DNA of 57,917 nt from a virus. The first letter of the stretch is position 1. Each line of letters starts with the position of its first letter. The notes below the pieces were generated by a model. That model had not been told where the DNA came from and ran no database searches. It saw nothing but the letters and a program-made list of their open reading frames with translations. The DNA is taken from the IMG/VR virus record IMGVR_UViG_3300043409_000324, positions 1-57,917 of that record; one strand, 5' to 3'. The translations under genes and the position numbers were made by a program. Of this stretch, positions 16,249 to 24,660 are shown piece after piece.

Positions 16249-17133
16249 ATGTCAATGCGTTACGAAGGTGGGTTCATCACTGCCACGTTTAATCCGTTAG
16301 CAGCCTCTATTGACTACTTGATCATAGCTGGTGGTGGTGGTGGAGGCACTGGTAATGGAGGAGGTGGTGGTGGTGCAGGTGGATTCCTTACAGCCAATGG
16401 ACTAAATCTTACAGCGGGTGTAACGTACCCAATTATAATTGGTGCTGGTGGGTCGGCTGTTACTGGAGCGTCTGCAGGGAATAGAGGTTCAAACTCATCC
16501 TTATCTATTTTTGGATCTCCTACCGCTATTGGTGGCGGTGGTGGAGGAGGCGATGGAAACGCAGGAAACCTTGCTGCTTTAAGTGGAGGTTCTGGTGGTG
16601 GTGGTACTGGTGGCGGTGGAAGCGTTGCTTTACCCGGAGCTTCTGGAACTTCTGGTCAAGGTAATGCTGGTGGGGCTGGCTATCACGCAGGTGGGTTTTA
16701 TATTGTTGGTGGTGGTGGTGGAGGTGCTGGTGCAGTTGGTGGAAATTCATCAACAGTTGCATCATCCGCTGGTGTTGGCGGTGTTGGTGGTGCAGGTACA
16801 GCATCAACAATTACAGGTTCTTCTGTAACTTATGCTGGTGGTGGAGGTGGTGGTGATCATTCCCTTGGGGTTTCTGGTGCTGGTGGTGCTGGCGGTGGTG
16901 GTGCAGGTGGTACACAAAATAGTCCAAATGGTGTTTCAGGAACTGCCAATACTGGTGGTGGTGGCGGTGGTGGTGGAAATATAAACAATTCACAGCCGGG
17001 TGCTGGTGGTTCTGGTGTTGTAATTATTCGCAGCCTATCTGCAGCTACAGCTACTACAGGTTCTCCAACTGTGTCTTACAGCACCCAGTACACCATCTAC
17101 ACCTTCACATCTTCTGGCTCAATAAGGTTCTGA
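16249..17133 (+). CDS. Glycine-rich adhesin-like protein 1
   Basis: 294 residues with a short N-terminal anchor (YEGGFITATFNPLAASIDYL) and a large core of poly-Gly runs separated by short hydrophobic strands. The C-terminal cap contains GSGVVIIRSLSAATATTGSP and YTFTSSGSIRF. The pattern fits the glycine-rich domain seen in phage fibre-tip adhesins, where parallel polyglycine II helices form a sandwich. It is one of three paralogues (also 17141-18007 and 21119-21937). It probably determines host range. The repetitive codons make it prone to recombination. Confidence 0.75.
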   Translation: MSMRYEGGFITATFNPLAASIDYLIIAGGGGGGTGNGGGGGGAGGFLTANGLNLTAGVTYPIIIGAGGSAVTGASAGNRGSNSSLSIFGSPTAIGGGGGGGDGNAGNLAALSGGSGGGGTGGGGSVALPGASGTSGQGNAGGAGYHAGGFYIVGGGGGGAGAVGGNSSTVASSAGVGGVGGAGTASTITGSSVTYAGGGGGGDHSLGVSGAGGAGGGGAGGTQNSPNGVSGTANTGGGGGGGGNINNSQPGAGGSGVVIIRSLSAATATTGSPTVSYSTQYTIYTFTSSGSIRF

Positions 17134-17140
17134 GGATAAT

Positions 17141-18007
17141 ATGACTCAATACGCAGGAATGTGGACACGCACACAGCAGATGCAAGCTAAAGAGGCAAGC
17201 AACTGGCCTTCTCCTAATCCCACATTTGTCAACTACTTAGTGGTTGCAGGTGCAGGTGGGGGTGGTCCCGGTGCAGGTGGTGGCGGTGGAGCAGGTGGTT
17301 TATTAAGTGGCTCAAGCATGGCACTTACTGCCGGAACTACATACACAGTTACTGTGGGAGCAGGTGGTACTGGAGGTGGTGTTTATCCCGGTAGTTACGC
17401 AGATGCCACTGGAGGCACAGCCTCTACATTTAATGCAATCTCTACAACTGGTGGTGGTCGTGGAGGTGGTCAAAATTCACGGGGAATTGATGGTGGCTCA
17501 GGCGGTGGTGGTGGTGGTGGAACCAATGCACCAAATGAACAAAATGCAGGTACTGGAGTTGCTGGACAAGGTAATGCGGGTGCTGCAGGTGTTCAAAATA
17601 GTCGGGGTGGTGGTGGCGGTGGTGCAGGTGCAGCAGGTAGTGGATACACTGGTGGTGATGGCTTAACTTCATCCATTACTGGAACATCTGTTTATTATGC
17701 TGGCGGTGGTGGTTCTGGTGGTTATCAAAACAATACATTTGGTAATGGAGGCCAAGGAGGTGGTGGTGCAGGTACTGGTAATAATGCTTCTCCCGGTGTA
17801 GCAGGAACTGCAAACACTGGTGGCGGTGGCGGTGGTGGTGGAGAAGGTAGTACTTTTAGTACTGCTGGTGGAGGTAACGGTGGATCTGGTGTAGTAATTA
17901 TTTCTTCATCCACAGCAGCCTCATCTACCACAGGTTCTCCAACAGTAACCACAAGTGGCGGCAACACTATTTATAAATTTACAGCCTCTGGCTCAATTAC
18001 ATTCTGA
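17141..18007 (+). CDS. Glycine-rich adhesin-like protein 2
   Basis: 288 residues, a paralogue of the preceding protein. FVNYLVVAGAGGGGPGAGGG near the N-terminus, AGTTYTVTVGAGGTGGG, then long Gly-rich runs and the same cap (GSGVVIISSSTAASSTTGSP, IYKFTASGSITF). It starts 7 bases after adhesin 1 with its own ribosome-binding site (GAGGATAAT). The tandem duplication suggests diversification of receptor binding. Confidence 0.75.
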   Translation: MTQYAGMWTRTQQMQAKEASNWPSPNPTFVNYLVVAGAGGGGPGAGGGGGAGGLLSGSSMALTAGTTYTVTVGAGGTGGGVYPGSYADATGGTASTFNAISTTGGGRGGGQNSRGIDGGSGGGGGGGTNAPNEQNAGTGVAGQGNAGAAGVQNSRGGGGGGAGAAGSGYTGGDGLTSSITGTSVYYAGGGGSGGYQNNTFGNGGQGGGGAGTGNNASPGVAGTANTGGGGGGGGEGSTFSTAGGGNGGSGVVIISSSTAASSTTGSPTVTTSGGNTIYKFTASGSITF

Positions 18008-18014
18008 GGACAAC

Positions 18015-18434
18015 ATGGCACATTTTGCAAAAGTAGAAAACGGTATTGTTACACAAGTTATTGTGGCTGAACAGGACGTTATTGATTCTGGAATGTTTGG
18101 CACAGGTTGGGTGCAAACTTCTTATAACACTCATGGTGGTTGGCATCCCAATGGTCGTCCCTTGCGTAAGAACTACGCAGGTATTGGTTACATCTATGAC
18201 ATTTCCCGTGATGCGTTTATCCCGCCCAAGCTCAATGCGTCTTGGACATTGGATGAGGAAACTTGTCTTTGGATTGTTCCAGCTAGCGACCTTACAACAG
18301 AAACCGCAGTTGTGGATAACACCAATGGTGCTGATACCATCATTATTGAAATGAGTTCAAACGGTGCTGATAGTATTGTTGGCGGGGCGGATTCTATTAC
18401 GGGTGGTATAGATTTAGGTAACGGAGGCGTTTAA
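18015..18434 (+). CDS. Conserved phage fibre-region protein
   Basis: 139 residues from the ATG at 18015 (GAGGA upstream); the open frame extends further 5' but only as a shadow of adhesin 2. It contains MAHFAKVENGIVTQVIVAEQ, LRKNYAGIGYIYDISRDAFI and SWTLDEETCLWIVP. This is a domain I recall from fibre regions of cyanophage-like and freshwater phages, perhaps an assembly factor or a small structural protein. The C-terminus is a run of short Gly/Asp repeats (NGADSIVGGADSITGG). Confidence 0.75.
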   Translation: MAHFAKVENGIVTQVIVAEQDVIDSGMFGTGWVQTSYNTHGGWHPNGRPLRKNYAGIGYIYDISRDAFIPPKLNASWTLDEETCLWIVPASDLTTETAVVDNTNGADTIIIEMSSNGADSIVGGADSITGGIDLGNGGV

Positions 18435-20473
18435 TGTCCAAACAATACCCCGGCGGTTTAATTACCAAAACCCCTGTCGTGCCGACAAGTTTTTCTGCGC
18501 CCGGTATATGGAGTCTTAGCGACCAAGCCTATTGGCAGTCTCTTAATTCTTGGCCTTTTCCCCGTGACCCACAATTTAACTACGTCACCATGCTCTTGCA
18601 TGGAGATGGAACTAATGGCGCACAGAACAATACGTTCTTAGACTCATCCACAAACAACTTCACCATCACCCGCAACGGCAATACAACCCAAGGCACGTTT
18701 ACGCCTTATGGTAGTAATTGGTCAGCAAACTTTGCTTCTTCTTCAACTGATTATTTATCTGCGGCAAGCAATGCGGCTTTTGCTTTTGGTACTGGCGACT
18801 TTACGATGGAAGCGTTTGTATTTGCTACTGCAAGTCAAACAGATAACTGGATTATTGGTTTAGCAAATAATTGCTGGTTTAGAGTTGGCTCTGGCGGTGC
18901 TTTGGAGTTTTATAATGCAGTAACTTCAACAAGCACACTTGCAAGTTCTGCCATGCCCATAAATACATGGAATCATGTGGCTGTAGTAAGAAGTGGAACA
19001 GCTTTAACAATATATCAAAATGGTGTTTCTGTTGGTACTGCTACTGTATCAACAAATTTTAGTTCATCGGTTGCTTGCACTATCGGAAATCAAGTTGGTT
19101 ATGATAGGCGTTTTAATGGTTACATTTCTAACGCAAGGATTGTCAAGGGAACGGCAGTTTATACGGCGGCGTTCACACCAAGCACTACACCGCTTACCGC
19201 AATCACCAATACATCTTTGCTAACTTGTCAAAGTAACCGCTTTATTGACAACTCAAGCAATGCTTTTACGTTGACTGTTTCTGGCTCACCAAGCGTCCAA
19301 CGCTTCAGCCCATTTAGCCCTACAACTGCCTACTCCACAAGCGTGATTGGTGGCTCTGCCTATTTTGATGGAACTGCTGATAATCTCCAAACACCATCTA
19401 ATTCTGCGTTTAACTTTTCAGCCACAGATTGCACACTTGAGTTTTGGTACTACGGGGCAGGGTCAAGCGGTTTAGTTTTTGAGTTTGGTAGTTCAACGCC
19501 TGATACTGCGGCAATGCAATGTGAGTTTTCTAGTGGTACTTTGACGTTCAAACCAATTGGTGCAAGTAGTAGTTTCTTTGCTATTCAAAAAGATGCTTGG
19601 AATTACATAGCAGCAGTTAAGACAGGTACAACTTATTACCTGTATATCAACGGCACAAGAAACACATCGTCTACTGGTACTGCGGCATCAAGCAGTCAGA
19701 TTATTAACATTGGCGCAAGGAATGGCGGTTCAGTTGCACCGATTACTGGTTATCTTTCAGATTTCCGTGTGTCAAATACTGCAAGGTATACAGCCGCAAC
19801 AATGACTGTGCCAACAACGCCATCAACAGCAATTGCCAATACGCAGTTAATGCTGAACTACACCAACGCTGGCATCTTAGACAACGCCATGATGAACGAC
19901 TTAGAAACTGTGGGTAACGCACAGATTTCTACTAGCGTTAAGAAGTATGGTACTGGCTCAATGTATTTTGATGGTAGCGGTGATGGGTTAATTAGACCAG
20001 TTAGCCCCTTATTTGATTTTGGTAGTGGCTCATTTACTGTTGAATTTTGGGCTAATTGTGTAAGTACAAGTGGCTTTGGATTTTTTGTTAGTTGTTGGGA
20101 AGATTCTGGTGGTTCAGATGCCAATTCATCTTGGCTTATACGACTTAACAGTGGAACTGTTATTACTCACTTTATGCAAGGCACTGGTACTTTCAACACA
20201 TTGACATCAACATCAATAAGCACAAATACATGGTTTCATTTTGCTTGGGTTAAAAATGGCACAACACAAACAATGTACATTGATGGAACATCTGTAGCAT
20301 CTGGAACTGTAACTGGCTCAATGAATACAGCAGTAAGGTCATTAAGAGTTGGCTATCAAGGTGCGTCAACAAACTTTCTAAACGGCTACATAGACGACCT
20401 ACGCATCACCAAAGGCGTTGCTCGGTACACAGCTAACTTCACGGTTCCCGATCAGGCATTCCAATTAGGATAA
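18434..20473 (+). CDS. Adhesin with three LamG/concanavalin-like domains
   Basis: 679 residues. Three repeats, roughly residues 50-245, 305-455 and 505-672, each show the LamG-like pattern: (S/A)YFDGT or equivalent, FTMEAFVFA / CTLEFWYYG / FTVEFWANC, NTWNHVAVVRSG-type strands, and a closing (F/L)NGYI(S/D)(N/D)xRI(V/T)KG. Such jelly-roll domains bind carbohydrates. In the fibre locus it is most likely a receptor-binding protein for surface polysaccharide. It shares one base with the upstream stop (TAATG). Confidence 0.8.
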   Translation: MSKQYPGGLITKTPVVPTSFSAPGIWSLSDQAYWQSLNSWPFPRDPQFNYVTMLLHGDGTNGAQNNTFLDSSTNNFTITRNGNTTQGTFTPYGSNWSANFASSSTDYLSAASNAAFAFGTGDFTMEAFVFATASQTDNWIIGLANNCWFRVGSGGALEFYNAVTSTSTLASSAMPINTWNHVAVVRSGTALTIYQNGVSVGTATVSTNFSSSVACTIGNQVGYDRRFNGYISNARIVKGTAVYTAAFTPSTTPLTAITNTSLLTCQSNRFIDNSSNAFTLTVSGSPSVQRFSPFSPTTAYSTSVIGGSAYFDGTADNLQTPSNSAFNFSATDCTLEFWYYGAGSSGLVFEFGSSTPDTAAMQCEFSSGTLTFKPIGASSSFFAIQKDAWNYIAAVKTGTTYYLYINGTRNTSSTGTAASSSQIINIGARNGGSVAPITGYLSDFRVSNTARYTAATMTVPTTPSTAIANTQLMLNYTNAGILDNAMMNDLETVGNAQISTSVKKYGTGSMYFDGSGDGLIRPVSPLFDFGSGSFTVEFWANCVSTSGFGFFVSCWEDSGGSDANSSWLIRLNSGTVITHFMQGTGTFNTLTSTSISTNTWFHFAWVKNGTTQTMYIDGTSVASGTVTGSMNTAVRSLRVGYQGASTNFLNGYIDDLRITKGVARYTANFTVPDQAFQLG

Positions 20474-20506
20474 TCTGTTATAACTAATAACATATAAGGA
20501 CACACA

Positions 20507-21109
20507 ATGACTAAGGCAAGAACACTAGGAAACTTTGTTAGTAATGGTAATCCATTATCTGATGGAAGTTTAGCTGCTTCTGAAATAACAGGGTTGGCAA
20601 CAGTGGCTACAACAGGTAGTTATACTGATTTGACTAATGAGCCAACAGCTCCATCTGGAACTATTGTTGGTACAACAGATACACAGACATTAACAAACAA
20701 GACATTTAGTAATGACAAGATAGTAACTGCCAGAGAAACTATTACCATTTCAGCCACTGCTGCTACAGGTACTATTAACTATGATGTAGTTACACAAAGC
20801 ATTCTTTACTACACTACTAATGCTTCTGCAAACTTCACTATCAATGTTAGAGGAGATGGCTCTACAACATTGAACAGTATTATGAATACAGGAGAGTCTT
20901 TATCTTTTGTGTTCTTATCTACCAATGGTGCAACAGCTTATTACAACTCAGCTTTTCAAGTGGATGGTTCTGCTGTAACAGCTAAGTGGCAGGGAGGCAC
21001 TGCTCCTTCTACTGGCAATGCTAGTTCTATTGATGCCTATGTATACACTGTGATTAAGACAGGCAGTGCTGCATTCACTGTCTTAGCATCACAAACAAAG
21101 TTTGCTTAA
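20507..21109 (+). CDS. Fibre-like structural protein
   Basis: 200 residues. It has an N-terminal MTKARTLGNFVSNGNPLSDG, then TGSYTDLTNEPTAP and TDTQTLTNKTF, motifs common in phage fibre and baseplate-associated proteins. A beta-rich C-terminal domain contains ANFTINVRGDGSTTLNSIMN. It lies between the LamG adhesin and the third glycine-rich protein. It is probably a short fibre or adhesin carrier. Confidence 0.7.
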   Translation: MTKARTLGNFVSNGNPLSDGSLAASEITGLATVATTGSYTDLTNEPTAPSGTIVGTTDTQTLTNKTFSNDKIVTARETITISATAATGTINYDVVTQSILYYTTNASANFTINVRGDGSTTLNSIMNTGESLSFVFLSTNGATAYYNSAFQVDGSAVTAKWQGGTAPSTGNASSIDAYVYTVIKTGSAAFTVLASQTKFA

Positions 21110-21118
21110 GGAATAGTT

Positions 21119-21937
21119 ATGCCATTGTTTAGTATAACAGCAGCAGCTACTTCTAAGGCATTTGGCTTTGCAGCTTCTACTGGCCCTAGAGGACAACAAG
21201 CTTATACAACAGCAGGTACATACACATGGGTAGCTCCTGTTGGTGTGACATCAGTTTCTGTAGTTTGCGTGGGTGCTGGCGGTGGTGATGCAGACGGAGA
21301 TGATACCGATGGCTCAGCTGGTGGTGGCTTATCTTACGCAAACAATTATGCAGTAACTGCAGGAGCTTCTTACACAGTTATTGTAGGAGCTGGCGGTTCT
21401 CAAAGCGCAGGTGGTGCTTCGTCTTTTAACGGCACTGGTGTCTTATTTGCTGGTGGCGGTCAGACCTCTATTAATGGCTCACCAGCTCCCGGTGGTACTG
21501 GAAGTGGTTCTGCTAGAACTGGTGGTGGTACTGGTGGTGCTGGAGGTGGACCTAACGGTAACCCAACTGGTGGTGGTGGTGGTGCTGCGGGCTATTCAGG
21601 TAATGGTGGTCAAGGTGGGTATGATGGCAACCCTGCCAAAGCTGGTGCAGGTGGCGGTGGTGCTGGTGGTAATAGACAAGGCCAATCAGGTGGCGGTGGC
21701 GGCGGTGGTGTTGGCATACTGGGTGAAGGTGCTAATGGCATACCCGGCAACGGGGGCGGTAGCGGAGGAGCAGACGGAACTAGTGCTGGGACTGCAGGTG
21801 GTAATGGCGGTGCTTATGGTGGTGGCGGTGGAAGTGCAAACGGTGGCACAGGTGGGCGTGGTGCAGTAGGTGCTGTGCGTATTATCTGGGGATCAGGTAG
21901 ATTTTTTCCATCTACTAACACAGGAGATGTTGTCTAA
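21119..21937 (+). CDS. Glycine-rich adhesin-like protein 3
   Basis: 272 residues. After an N-terminal strand region with TTAGTYTWVAPVGVTSVSVV and CVGAGGGDADGDDTDGSAGG, most of the protein is poly-Gly separated by short motifs, with a cap GRGAVGAVRIIWGSGRFFPS. The TWVAP entry and VRIIWG exit are typical of glycine-rich phage adhesin domains. It is a third paralogue, more divergent than the tandem pair at 16249-18007. Confidence 0.75.
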   Translation: MPLFSITAAATSKAFGFAASTGPRGQQAYTTAGTYTWVAPVGVTSVSVVCVGAGGGDADGDDTDGSAGGGLSYANNYAVTAGASYTVIVGAGGSQSAGGASSFNGTGVLFAGGGQTSINGSPAPGGTGSGSARTGGGTGGAGGGPNGNPTGGGGGAAGYSGNGGQGGYDGNPAKAGAGGGGAGGNRQGQSGGGGGGGVGILGEGANGIPGNGGGSGGADGTSAGTAGGNGGAYGGGGGSANGGTGGRGAVGAVRIIWGSGRFFPSTNTGDVV

Positions 21938-22341
21938 TGAAACTCTACATAAAAATTAAAGATGGTGTTCCTTTTGAACATCCTATTATGGAAGAGAATT
22001 TTGTTCAAGCTTTTACTAGTATAGATATTAACAACTTACCAGAAGAATGGTCTGTTTTTGAAAGAGTAGCTGCACCAACTGTAGGTCCATATGAATTGAT
22101 TGAATCTTGCTCATATCAAATTGTAGAGGGTGTAGTTAAAGATGTCTGGGTTACTAGAGACATGACTACAGAAGAAAAACTAGAACAACAAAACAAGGTT
22201 AAGAGCAGGTGGAGGGGGGTCAGACTTGCTTCATGGATATTTGATGAAGCCACTTGTGCTTTTAAACCACCAGTAGCTATGCCAACAGATGGCAAAGAAT
22301 ATAAATGGGATGAACCAACAACATCTTGGATTGAAATATGA
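21937..22341 (+). CDS. Small fibre-region protein, possible assembly factor
   Basis: 134 residues. MKLYIKIKDGVPFEHPIMEE at the start and EYKWDEPTTSWIEI at the end resemble small proteins that follow fibre genes in aquatic phages, with a role perhaps like a fibre assembly chaperone. It shares one base with the upstream stop and overlaps the next start by 4 bases. Function not established. Confidence 0.65.
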   Translation: MKLYIKIKDGVPFEHPIMEENFVQAFTSIDINNLPEEWSVFERVAAPTVGPYELIESCSYQIVEGVVKDVWVTRDMTTEEKLEQQNKVKSRWRGVRLASWIFDEATCAFKPPVAMPTDGKEYKWDEPTTSWIEI

Positions 22342-22565
22342 AGCAAGAAATAAGTCACGAACAAATCTATGAACGCTTGTGTGCTGTAGAAGCCAAGGTA
22401 GATACCCTAGACGCAAACACTAAGATTGTTGTTGCAGCTTTCACAGCAGCCTCTGGTGCATTCACTATACTGGAATGGCTTGCTAAGGCCGTTAAACCTT
22501 TGATAGTCATTGGTGCTTTCTTCGGTGCTATATGGCTGGCTATAGAAAACAAGCTACATCAGTAG
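22338..22565 (+). CDS. Putative holin (two membrane segments)
   Basis: 75 residues. A charged N-terminus (EQIYERLCAVEAKVDTLDAN) is followed by two hydrophobic stretches, around residues 28-48 and 53-68 (PLIVIGAFFGAIWLAI). Size, topology and position at the head of the lysis cassette fit a class II-like holin that opens the inner membrane to the endolysin. No holin family is certain. A second membrane protein at 23681-24190 is a competing candidate. Confidence 0.55.
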   Translation: MKQEISHEQIYERLCAVEAKVDTLDANTKIVVAAFTAASGAFTILEWLAKAVKPLIVIGAFFGAIWLAIENKLHQ

Positions 22566-22696
22566 TATTAATATTTTTATTATCTTTTCCTGTTGTGTCC
22601 AAGGAGGAAAAGTATAGATGTGTTCGTTGGGCATGGACTGGAGATGTATACAACAGGAAGGTTGTATGTCTTGAATGGAAAAGAGTTGAGCGATGA
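22532..22696 (+). CDS. Small secreted protein in the lysis cassette
   Basis: 54 residues. The N-terminus MAGYRKQATSVVLIFLLSFP is a clear signal peptide (basic end, hydrophobic core), followed by a short mature part with two Cys (YRCVRW, KVVCLEW) that could form a disulphide in the periplasm. It overlaps the putative holin by 34 bases and the next gene by ATGA. Function unknown. Confidence 0.6.
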   Translation: MAGYRKQATSVVLIFLLSFPVVSKEEKYRCVRWAWTGDVYNRKVVCLEWKRVER

Positions 22697-23187
22697 TTGA
22701 TCCCCTCACCGCACTAGCTGGAATACAGAACGCAATCAGCATGGTCAAGAAGGCTAGCAAGGTTGCCAATGACTTAGGCTCTCTTGCCCCAATGATTGGG
22801 AAGATGTTTGATGCCAAGAGCACAGCTACCAAGGCATTGATTGATGCGAAGAAGGGCAAAGGTTCCAACATGGGAACTGCTCTTCAGATTGAGATGGCAC
22901 TTGAGCAAGCAAGAGCATTTGAAGAAGAACTCAAGATGCTCTTTATGACAACAGGTAAGGTTGACGTTTGGAACAAGATTAAAGCCCGTCAAGACCAGAT
23001 GGACATAGATGATGCTAGAGAACTCAGGTCTTTAGAAAAGGCAGAGAAGAAGGCTAAACAAGAAGAAGAAGAAATGCAACAGCTTGCCATCGTCATTGGT
23101 GGTGTTGCTTTTGTTTTGTTCTTGGTTGGAATTGGTATTTATGAGTTGATGGAATTCTGTGAAACCACCAGAAGGTGTGGACGGTGA
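22693..23187 (+). CDS. Membrane-anchored helical protein
   Basis: 164 residues. It begins MIDPLTALAGIQNAISMVKK, followed by long amphipathic helices, a charged coiled coil (ELRSLEKAEKKAKQEEEEMQ) and one C-terminal membrane span (AIVIGGVAFVLFLVGIGIY). Proteins with this start recur near lysis or internal-virion genes in marine podoviruses. Function unknown; a role in lysis or DNA ejection is possible. Confidence 0.7.
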   Translation: MIDPLTALAGIQNAISMVKKASKVANDLGSLAPMIGKMFDAKSTATKALIDAKKGKGSNMGTALQIEMALEQARAFEEELKMLFMTTGKVDVWNKIKARQDQMDIDDARELRSLEKAEKKAKQEEEEMQQLAIVIGGVAFVLFLVGIGIYELMEFCETTRRCGR

Positions 23188-23339
23188 ATGAATACCAGAA
23201 GACCTTTGATCTTTGCTTAAAGATATTTGTTTATGGGTGTGTCGCTTTGTGGTTTCTTGGTTTCTTAAAGTTTTTGCCTGATGACTTGTCAGACAAGATT
23301 GTTAATCTTCTACTTGGAAGGGTTGGATTGGGCAAATGA
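23184..23339 (+). CDS. Small single-span membrane protein (GTG start)
   Basis: 51 residues from the GTG at 23184, which overlaps the previous stop by 4 bases. It has a short polar N-terminus, one hydrophobic span (IFVYGCVALWFLGFLKFL) and a polar tail ending LLLGRVGLGK. No ATG start is available in this frame. Tight overlaps on both sides (GTGA, ATGA) support it as a real gene of the lysis cassette. Function unknown. Confidence 0.5.
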   Translation: MNEYQKTFDLCLKIFVYGCVALWFLGFLKFLPDDLSDKIVNLLLGRVGLGK

Positions 23340-23497
23340 AAGTAACACCATATCAACACAATGCAAACATGCTTCGTGAATATCAAAGAGTTATTCATCA
23401 GCAAAACTTAAAAGAACTTGAGAAGCTAAACCACCAACGCCAAGAGAAGATTAAAGCTCAGTGGGTAAAAGCAAATTCTGTGGATGTAATGGTATGA
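23336..23497 (+). CDS. Small charged helical protein
   Basis: 53 residues, MKVTPYQHNANMLREYQRVI then a Lys/Glu/Gln-rich helix. No signal peptide or membrane span. It is linked to both neighbours by 4-base overlaps, which is the main support. I do not recognise a family. Confidence 0.5.
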   Translation: MKVTPYQHNANMLREYQRVIHQQNLKELEKLNHQRQEKIKAQWVKANSVDVMV

Positions 23498-23721
23498 AAT
23501 ATTTATTATTGTTATTGCTGCTCACTGGGTGTGAAGACAGGTACAGATACTTCTGTCAAAACCCTGACAACTTTCATGCTGAGCAATGTCAAAAACCTAG
23601 ATGTCAATTCACACAGACATGCCCTGAGTATTTAGTTGCACCTATATTGGAGAAACAAATTGATAGAACTGCTAACAAAAATGATGACACCAAGCCAGCC
23701 AAAACCAAAGCTGACAACTGA
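23494..23721 (+). CDS. Small Cys-rich outer-membrane lipoprotein
   Basis: 75 residues from the ATG at 23494; the frame extends upstream to a GTG at 23461, but the ATGA overlap and signal sequence favour 23494. MKYLLLLLLLTGC is a lipobox, so the mature protein is lipidated at Cys13. The mature part has five more Cys within about 32 residues (FCQNPDN, EQCQKPRCQFTQTC). I have seen similar small lipoproteins in lysis cassettes of aquatic phages. An accessory lysis or superinfection role is possible. The true Rz1 homologue is at 24398. Confidence 0.7.
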   Translation: MKYLLLLLLLTGCEDRYRYFCQNPDNFHAEQCQKPRCQFTQTCPEYLVAPILEKQIDRTANKNDDTKPAKTKADN

Positions 23722-24190
23722 AGAGTTTGAGGTTAGGGTTTGGGGATTTGTAGTGGTGGCTATTACAGTCATCCTATTTGGCATTGTGTTTGCCTTATTG
23801 TATTCCGTCACCTTTGTGACACAGCCCATCAAGAGCATGGCTCCTATTGATCAAGCATATACCAAAATGCTTAATGATATAGTATTACTTATTGTAGGTG
23901 GTATTGGTGGTATTGTAGGTAAGAGGGCTGTTAACTCAGCACAGAATGCTTTTAAACCACCACAGCCTCCTATGATGCAGCAATGTGGTGGTGGCTATGG
24001 TAGTAGCTATGCTCCCCCACAGTCGGCCTATGGCCTACCTTCACAGCCTTTTGGTGCTATGCCTGTATGGAAGAACCCAGAGCTGGATGAAAGCTGGACT
24101 CCCGGTCCTCCACCAACAACACCTCCAGAACACATGGAGCCTGATGAGGACAGAGAAGAGATAGCAGCAGCTAGAAAAGAGGTGGACTAA
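23681..24190 (+). CDS. Two-span membrane protein, possible holin or antiholin
   Basis: 169 residues from the ATG pair at 23681/23684. A short cytoplasmic N-terminus (PKPKLTTEEFEVRVWGF) precedes a strong span (VVVAITVILFGIVFALLYSV) and a second one (NDIVLLIVGGIGGIVG). A Pro/Gly/Gln-rich tail follows and an acidic end EPDEDREEIAAARKE. It overlaps the lipoprotein gene by 41 bases and abuts the Rz gene (TAATG). Membrane topology and position suggest a lysis role. Confidence 0.65.
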   Translation: MMTPSQPKPKLTTEEFEVRVWGFVVVAITVILFGIVFALLYSVTFVTQPIKSMAPIDQAYTKMLNDIVLLIVGGIGGIVGKRAVNSAQNAFKPPQPPMMQQCGGGYGSSYAPPQSAYGLPSQPFGAMPVWKNPELDESWTPGPPPTTPPEHMEPDEDREEIAAARKEVD

Positions 24191-24660
24191 TGTTTCCTAT
24201 ACCACTTCCTTGGCTAATCATTGGTGCAATAGTTGCACTATTTGGTTCATATCAAACTGGTCATCATTACGGCTGGCTTGAGCGTGACGCTGATATGCAA
24301 GCAGAGATAGCTAAGAAGAATGAAGAAGCCCGTGAGATAGAGAAGAACATGACTATTAAACTTGCTGATAAAGAAACAGCATTAAGAAAGGCAAAGAATG
24401 AAATATCTAAAAAGCAAACTGCTATGCATGAGCTTGCTAACACTGGCAGGTTGCGCCTCCCCACCACCAGTTGTGTACAAACCAGCACAAGTTCCTCCCC
24501 TACCACAGGAGATAGCAGAGCCGATGCAAGCGAACTTGAGCGACAGACTATTGCAACTCTTATCGACATCGTTGCCGAAGGAGACAAAGCCATCGTCAAA
24601 CACGCAGCCTGTGTTACAGCCTACAACGAAATGAGGGAGTTGGTCAATGGTAAACGCTGA
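24190..24660 (+). CDS. Rz: i-spanin (Rz-like)
   Basis: 156 residues. One N-terminal membrane anchor (LPWLIIGAIVALFGSYQTG), then a long periplasmic coiled coil (residues ~30-85) and a second helix near the C-terminus. This is the layout of inner-membrane spanins. The Rz1 frame is entirely embedded in it (24398-24634), the classic lambda-type arrangement. The pair fuses inner and outer membranes in the last step of lysis. The 3' end overlaps the endolysin gene by 14 bases. Confidence 0.85.
   Translation: MFPIPLPWLIIGAIVALFGSYQTGHHYGWLERDADMQAEIAKKNEEAREIEKNMTIKLADKETALRKAKNEISKKQTAMHELANTGRLRLPTTSCVQTSTSSSPTTGDSRADASELERQTIATLIDIVAEGDKAIVKHAACVTAYNEMRELVNGKR
24398..24634 (+). CDS. Rz1: o-spanin lipoprotein (Rz1-like), embedded in Rz
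   Basis: 78 residues in the +1 frame inside Rz. MKYLKSKLLCMSLLTLAGC is a basic-hydrophobic signal ending in a lipobox, with the lipidated Cys at position 19. The mature part is Pro-rich (ASPPPVVYKPAQVPPLPQ), as in known Rz1 proteins, which anchor in the outer membrane and bind Rz. The ATG at 24428 is an alternative start that keeps the lipobox. Confidence 0.85.
   Translation: MKYLKSKLLCMSLLTLAGCASPPPVVYKPAQVPPLPQEIAEPMQANLSDRLLQLLSTSLPKETKPSSNTQPVLQPTTK

Noticed and set aside
16526-17670. Several His/Leu/Val-rich frames within the glycine-rich genes
   Set aside because: They are alternative readings of GGT-type repeats and show only biased composition.
16330-17900. GGTGGT tracts as a CRISPR-like or tandem-repeat array
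   Set aside because: The repeats are codons of poly-Gly, with no fixed unit, spacer or leader.
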